Origin: Corynebacterium cystitidis
Lineage (GTDB): Bacteria > Actinomycetota > Actinomycetes > Mycobacteriales > Mycobacteriaceae
Assembly: GCF_900187295.1 (NCBI RefSeq)
Contig: NZ_LT906473.1
Location: forward strand, 2,666,001 to 2,730,000
Direction of reading: 5' to 3'
Length of the DNA stretch: 64,000 bases
How positions within the stretch are numbered: the first letter of the stretch is position 1; the number at the start of each line of letters is the position of its first letter. Shown here in pieces: positions 60,788 to 64,000 of this stretch. The notes under the pieces were generated by a model, which was not told where the DNA came from, did not search any database, and worked only from the letters and a program-made list of their open reading frames with translations. The translations under genes and the position numbers were made by a program.

Positions 60788-61138
60788 ATGAACCAACGGT
60801 ATGAGATTGATACGGACTGGATCCGTGATGAGCAGGCGGACGGCGATGGTTCGTCGGTAAGCGTGCGGTTGACGGTGACAGGTCCGATGGCGCGCGAGGG
60901 CGTGCTGGAATGGTTGAAAGACCTCAGCGCCGACGCGTTGGGTTCGCGCGGGCGCGATGGATGGTTGGTGCGCGAAGTTAAATCCGGCACAGATTATGCA
61001 ATGGTGGACATCACCGCTGGTGGTGACGATGTTGAAGAGGGATTGCGCGACGGCACCGGGGAGGCTTTCGACGTGCTCGATCCGCTGGGCTGCCAGCTCG
61101 AGTGGGTGCAGTTGGGCCAGTACGACCCCAAGCCGTGA
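60788..61138 (+). CDS. Hypothetical small acidic protein
   Basis: A 116-residue acidic protein (MNQRYEIDTDWIRDEQADGD, later GGDDVEEGLRDGTGE), probably one alpha/beta domain, with no signal peptide. The coding pattern (G/C in third positions) supports a real gene. Divergent from lldD and just upstream of the DtxR-type site. Function not recognised. Confidence 0.6.
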   Translation: MNQRYEIDTDWIRDEQADGDGSSVSVRLTVTGPMAREGVLEWLKDLSADALGSRGRDGWLVREVKSGTDYAMVDITAGGDDVEEGLRDGTGEAFDVLDPLGCQLEWVQLGQYDPKP

Positions 61139-61163
61139 TCGCTAGCAAGAATTCACCACCCCC

Positions 61164-61193
61164 TTGACTACACCTTAAGGTATACGTTAGGTT
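61164..61193 (+). promoter_or_regulatory. Promoter of the iron-linked gene at 61227
   Basis: -35 TTGACT at 61164-61169 and -10-like TAGGTT at 61188-61193 with an 18-bp spacer. The -10 element lies within the DtxR-type box. Confidence 0.5.
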
Positions 61194-61205
61194 AGCCTTA
61201 CCTTA
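61187..61205. promoter_or_regulatory. DtxR-type iron box
   Basis: TTAGGTTAGCCTTACCTTA matches the DtxR consensus TTAGGTTAGSCTAACCTAA at 17 of 19 positions. It overlaps the -10 region of the gene at 61227, the arrangement expected for repression when iron is plentiful. Confidence 0.8.
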
Positions 61206-61226
61206 AGCTATCGAGAGGGTAGGGAT

Positions 61227-62009
61227 ATGCGAGATAAATCGTTACGCGCCCAGGCGGCACGCACTGTGCTGCCTCACATCGGAGGCACGGAATCGGCGAA
61301 GCGCCCCGAGCTACTTGCGATGAGTCTCGCAGCGCGCATGGTTGCCGGCATGGGTGATATGTCGTTGGTGGATTATGCGGACGGGCAGAATCGTCAGATC
61401 AGCGTGGCTGCGCATGGCTTGAATGCCTACGGCCAGTGGCTGGTTTCCTGTGATATGTCTGAGCTTGGGCACGTCTTGCCCACTGAGGTGCGTGTCGACG
61501 TCACGCTGCAGGCGCCCCACTTTCAGATGGTTGTCACCGCCGCAAGCCTTCACGCCATCGGCGCTATCGAGTGGGTATCAACAAGCGGGCCGTGGATAAC
61601 CGGTGTGGTGGACCCGTCCAGCGTGCATCTTCACTATGTCGCTGGCACGTGCGCATTTGATTTTGATGAGGTCGTGCGGCACGTATCACGCCAACCTGCA
61701 CTTTCTATGGACCGTCTCGGCCAATATGACGTCGCAGGTGCGTTAAGCGAAGAAGATCTCGCCCAGCTGGTTCAGGGGGTGCGCCGGGGCGTGGTGGCTG
61801 GTGAGGTCTACCCGCCAATGATGCACCCAGTGTGTGAGCATTTGCGCAATCGCAGCTTCGTGGTTGATGTGTGTGAAGTGGGCATTACTGTTTTGCACAT
61901 GACGAATGATGCGCGTATCGCGGCGTATGTCACGTTCGATTCGCCCGCAAGATCTCTTGAAAACTTGTCTGCCACTCTGGAAGGGTTGGTAGCTCAGGCC
62001 TCGGCGTAA
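61227..62009 (+). CDS. Iron-regulated hypothetical protein
   Basis: A 260-residue cytoplasmic protein. The first half (about residues 25-150) looks like a small beta-barrel; the second half is helical (ALSEEDLAQLVQGVRRGVV). The layout is reminiscent of proteins with a DUF2470-like domain linked to haem or siderophore iron use, but I see no decisive motif. Regulation by DtxR is inferred from the box over its promoter. GAGGGTAGGG lies before the ATG, and a terminator follows. Confidence 0.6.
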   Translation: MRDKSLRAQAARTVLPHIGGTESAKRPELLAMSLAARMVAGMGDMSLVDYADGQNRQISVAAHGLNAYGQWLVSCDMSELGHVLPTEVRVDVTLQAPHFQMVVTAASLHAIGAIEWVSTSGPWITGVVDPSSVHLHYVAGTCAFDFDEVVRHVSRQPALSMDRLGQYDVAGALSEEDLAQLVQGVRRGVVAGEVYPPMMHPVCEHLRNRSFVVDVCEVGITVLHMTNDARIAAYVTFDSPARSLENLSATLEGLVAQASA

Positions 62010-62042
62010 CGCTTCGCGTATCTGTGTTCACGCCGAGAAAGC

Positions 62043-62078
62043 GAAACGGGCCTCTCCTCTATGGGAAAGGCCCGTTTC
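62043..62078 (+). terminator. Stem-loop after the iron-regulated gene
   Basis: GAAACGGGCCT (62043-62053) pairs exactly with AGGCCCGTTTC (62068-62078), 14-base loop. It lies between convergent genes and has only weak T content after it. Confidence 0.75.
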
Positions 62079-62127
62079 CGCGTATTCGCGTCAAGTGCTG
62101 TAGAACAGCGTCAGGTTCTGCGTGGAG

Positions 62128-62397
62128 TTAGGCGACTTGGTATGCGTCGCACTCTGCTTTGTCACCGGTGATGGTGATGGAGGAATTGGTACACAGCAGA
62201 TCCTTGTTGTGGGTGCATTCGAGGCGGTGGCATGCACCGACGGTGCCCTCTGCTGGGCGGCTGCTGCGGGCATCGAGGGTTGCGAAGGTGGCGCAGGATG
62301 CCGTGGAATCACCGGCGACGGTAATGCCCAGGGCGGTGCAGCCACCGTTATTGAACGCACAGTTAGTGGTAGAGCAAGAAGCAATTGCAGTAGTCAT
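62128..62397 (-). CDS. Two-repeat DUF1540-like cysteine protein
   Basis: An 89-residue protein with two copies of a Cys pattern: ASCSTTNCAFNNGGCTALGITVAGD..ASCATF and GACHRLECTHNKDLLCTNSSITITGDKAECDAYQ. This C-x4-C-x5-C...C arrangement is that of DUF1540, thought to bind metal. The ATG at 62397 is the natural start. A partial DtxR-type box lies ~85 bp upstream, so it may respond to iron. Function unknown. Confidence 0.75.
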   Translation of the reverse strand: MTTAIASCSTTNCAFNNGGCTALGITVAGDSTASCATFATLDARSSRPAEGTVGACHRLECTHNKDLLCTNSSITITGDKAECDAYQVA

Positions 62398-62480
62398 GGG
62401 GTGAACCTTTCAGCTAGATCTTTGAAGTGTTCGCGTATCTGTTAATTCCGAGTATAGGTATGCTCATGTGTGTGCACAAG

Positions 62481-62499
62481 CAAGGTAAACCTAACCTGA
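62481..62499. promoter_or_regulatory. Possible second DtxR-type box
   Basis: CAAGGTAAACCTAACCTGA; read on the minus strand it matches the DtxR consensus at 14 of 19 positions. It lies upstream of the DUF1540 gene and ~220 bp before nrdI, so it could act on either. Weak match, inference only. Confidence 0.4.
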
Positions 62500-62617
62500 C
62501 CTGCGAAAATAAAGACACAGAAGTATGCTTTAAATAGTTCGCATTACGACGACCCCCTGCCGACCCCACAATTTCGATGTAGACCTTTTAGTGTGGGTTG
62601 GCGGGTGGAGTGCAGTC

Positions 62618-62647
62618 TTGCGTACATGGTCCCCCATGCACTATGTT
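62618..62647 (+). promoter_or_regulatory. Likely promoter of nrdI-nrdF
   Basis: TTGCGT (62618-62623), 18-bp spacer containing the palindrome CATGGTCCCCCATG, TATGTT (62642-62647). Downstream, GTTCA-CTGCAT-TGAAC (62667-62682) is an inverted repeat ~22 bp before the nrdI ATG and could be an operator. I see no clear NrdR box pair. The rest of 62398-62704 holds no gene; CCGACCCCACA/TGTGGGTTGG near 62560-62600 forms another hairpin. Confidence 0.5.
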
Positions 62648-62704
62648 CGTTGCTATGAAACAAAAAGTTCACTGCATTGAACATATGTGGCGAGTGGCAA
62701 CATA

Positions 62705-63124
62705 ATGGATGTTGTCTACTTCTCCTCGGTGTCTGAGAACACTCATCGGTTCGTCGTAAAGCTCCAGGAAAAAACGCAGTTCAACGCATACCGTATCCCG
62801 CTGAGGCGCACTGAACCGGCGCTGTATGTCAGCCAACCGTACATCTTGATCGTGCCGAGCTATGGCGGTGGCGATCACCGCGGCGCTGTACCGAAGCAGG
62901 TGATCAAATTCCTCAATGTGCCGGAAAACCGTGCACTGATTCGTGGCGTGATTGTCAGCGGAAATACCAACTTCGGTGTGCATTACTGCTGCGCTGGCCC
63001 CATTATCGCCCGCAAGTGCAATGTGCCAGAGCTGTACCGTTTCGAGCTTTTAGGAACGCACCGCGACGTCGACCATGTGGCGGGCCTCCTGGCCGCGCGC
63101 GAGCACGCAACCACCTCTACCTAG
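62705..63124 (+). CDS. nrdI: NrdI flavodoxin-like protein
   Basis: A 139-residue flavodoxin with FMN-loop motifs [16 protein letters not shown] and SGNTNFG. In class Ib RNR, NrdI supplies superoxide for the Mn cofactor; in class Ie it is needed to turn the NrdF tyrosine into a DOPA radical. The ATG at 62705 matches the family start. It lies 12 bp before nrdF. There is no nrdH upstream, unlike the nrdHIE order of C. glutamicum. Confidence 0.94.
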   Translation: MDVVYFSSVSENTHRFVVKLQEKTQFNAYRIPLRRTEPALYVSQPYILIVPSYGGGDHRGAVPKQVIKFLNVPENRALIRGVIVSGNTNFGVHYCCAGPIIARKCNVPELYRFELLGTHRDVDHVAGLLAAREHATTST

Positions 63125-63136
63125 AAAGAGATCCCT

Positions 63137-64000
63137 ATGACCCAACCAGAGTTTTACCTCAACCGTTCTGTTCCTCCTACCGAGCATCCGCGTGGCCCCC
63201 TGCGCCCGATTAACTGGAACCATCTTGAAGACCCCAAGGATACGGAGGTGTGGAAGCGCCTCACTAGTAACTTTTGGCTTCCGGAGAAGGTTCCGCTTTC
63301 TAATGACCTCCCAAACTGGAAAGAACTCTCCCCCAAGCACCAGGAGCTCACGGTGAAGGTGTTTACGGGCCTGACCATGCTCGACACCGTCCAGGCAACT
63401 GTCGGTGAGATCGTACAGATCCCCGATGCGCGCACTGAACAGGAACAATCGGTGTACACCAATATCGCATTTATGCAGGCAGTGCATGCGAAAAGCTACT
63501 CGTCTGTATTTTCCACCATGTGCTCCACCAAGCAAATCAACGATGCCTACACGTGGGCGATCGACAACGCCGTGCTACAAAATCGGGCGACATGTGTGAT
63601 GGACTATTACCATGGCGATGATCCTCTGAAGCGAAAAGTCGCCGCCACAGTGCTGTCCTCGCTGCTGCTCTACGCCGGTTTTTACCTGCCCTTGTGGTAC
63701 GCGGCGCGAGGAATCATGCTCAATACCGCCGACATGATCCGCCTGATTCTGCGGGATAAGGCAGTGCATGGGTATTACTCTGGCTACAAGTATCAGCGCG
63801 GGATTGAGGCCCATCCGGAGCGTGCCGACGAGATGAGTGATTTTACTCATTCGTTGATTGATCGACTGCTTCGCCTCGAACTGGACTACTCGTCTGAGTT
63901 GTACTCGCTGGTGGATAAGCCAGGGATTGATGGTGTGATGGCGTTTGTGTATTACAACGCGGACAAGGCACTGATGAATCTGGGCTATGAGCCACGGTAT
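63137..64000 (+). CDS. nrdF: Class Ie-type ribonucleotide reductase beta subunit (R2e, QSK variant), 3' end beyond window
   Basis: 288 codons of an ~330-residue NrdF-type protein. It follows the fold throughout (NFWLPEKVPLSND, YTNIAFMQAVHAKSYSSVFST, FYLPLWY, IRLILRDKAVHGYY). Compared with class Ib NrdF, Asp83, His117, the radical Tyr121 and His211 are kept, but the three ligand glutamates are replaced by Gln114 (63476), Ser174 (63656) and Lys208 (63758). Q/S/K at these sites is the published hallmark of class Ie R2 proteins, which hold no metal and use a tyrosine-derived DOPA radical formed with NrdI. AAAGAG precedes the ATG. nrdE is expected beyond the right edge. Confidence 0.93.
   Translation, partial: MTQPEFYLNRSVPPTEHPRGPLRPINWNHLEDPKDTEVWKRLTSNFWLPEKVPLSNDLPNWKELSPKHQELTVKVFTGLTMLDTVQATVGEIVQIPDARTEQEQSVYTNIAFMQAVHAKSYSSVFSTMCSTKQINDAYTWAIDNAVLQNRATCVMDYYHGDDPLKRKVAATVLSSLLLYAGFYLPLWYAARGIMLNTADMIRLILRDKAVHGYYSGYKYQRGIEAHPERADEMSDFTHSLIDRLLRLELDYSSELYSLVDKPGIDGVMAFVYYNADKALMNLGYEPRY

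Noticed and set aside
63476..63760. NrdF ligand changes as sequencing errors
   Set aside because: Three independent codons changed to exactly the Q/S/K set known for class Ie, while the surrounding sequence is intact.

Overview
The window is a piece of an actinobacterial chromosome around the replication origin, almost certainly from a Corynebacterium or close relative. Evidence seen directly is the block dnaA-dnaN-recF-dciA-gyrB-(gyrA) on one side and rpmH-rnpA-yidD-yidC-rsmG-parA-parB on the other, followed by the cwlM-trx-trxB-sigM-murJ-DUF6049-NUDIX-cca gene order that is typical of mycolic-acid actinobacteria. DtxR-type iron boxes and many GTG/TTG starts fit this. The species is not identified.

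Layout. 1-9.6 kb: gyrA (cut by the left edge), a small RHH/Fic-like gene pair, a LarA-like protein, two small Corynebacterium-type proteins, a phosphoesterase, gyrB and dciA. 9.5-14.5 kb: recF, dnaN and dnaA with DnaA-box clusters on both sides of dnaA (oriC). 15-20.5 kb: ribosome/RNase P/YidC/RsmG/ParAB block. 20.6-35 kb: a frameshifted AlbA-type regulator, then envelope and redox genes (cwlM, trx, sigM, murJ), cca and yqgE. 35-40.6 kb: brnFE, three decayed genes in a row and an ABC exporter. 40.7-47.8 kb: complete trp operon (E-G-D-CF-B-A) with a Trp-Trp-Trp leader peptide and attenuator. Six parS sites lie between 30.4 and 43.5 kb. 47.9-53.2 kb: accessory region with more A+T-rich genes, holding a transposase relic, an isonitrile-synthase-like gene coupled to an MFS exporter, and a pair of unknown paralogous proteins. 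53.2-61 kb: SdpI-like protein, dicarboxylate symporter, a phosphatase gene broken by an amber codon, and lldD with an MHS permease. 61-64 kb: iron-linked genes and nrdI-nrdF, cut by the right edge.

The strongest finding is at the right end. The NrdF encoded here has lost all three glutamate metal ligands and carries Gln, Ser and Lys instead (Q114/S174/K208). This is the signature of class Ie ribonucleotide reductase, the metal-free enzyme that uses a DOPA radical made with NrdI. It sits directly behind nrdI and close to DtxR-type sites, which suggests DNA synthesis that does not depend on iron or manganese.

Other points are an over-represented dispersed 10-mer (GTCGWTAAGC), parS sites that double as a start codon or a terminator tail, at least five decayed genes, and repeated Asp-Ser/Thr-X tripeptide runs encoded by 9-bp repeats in unrelated proteins.
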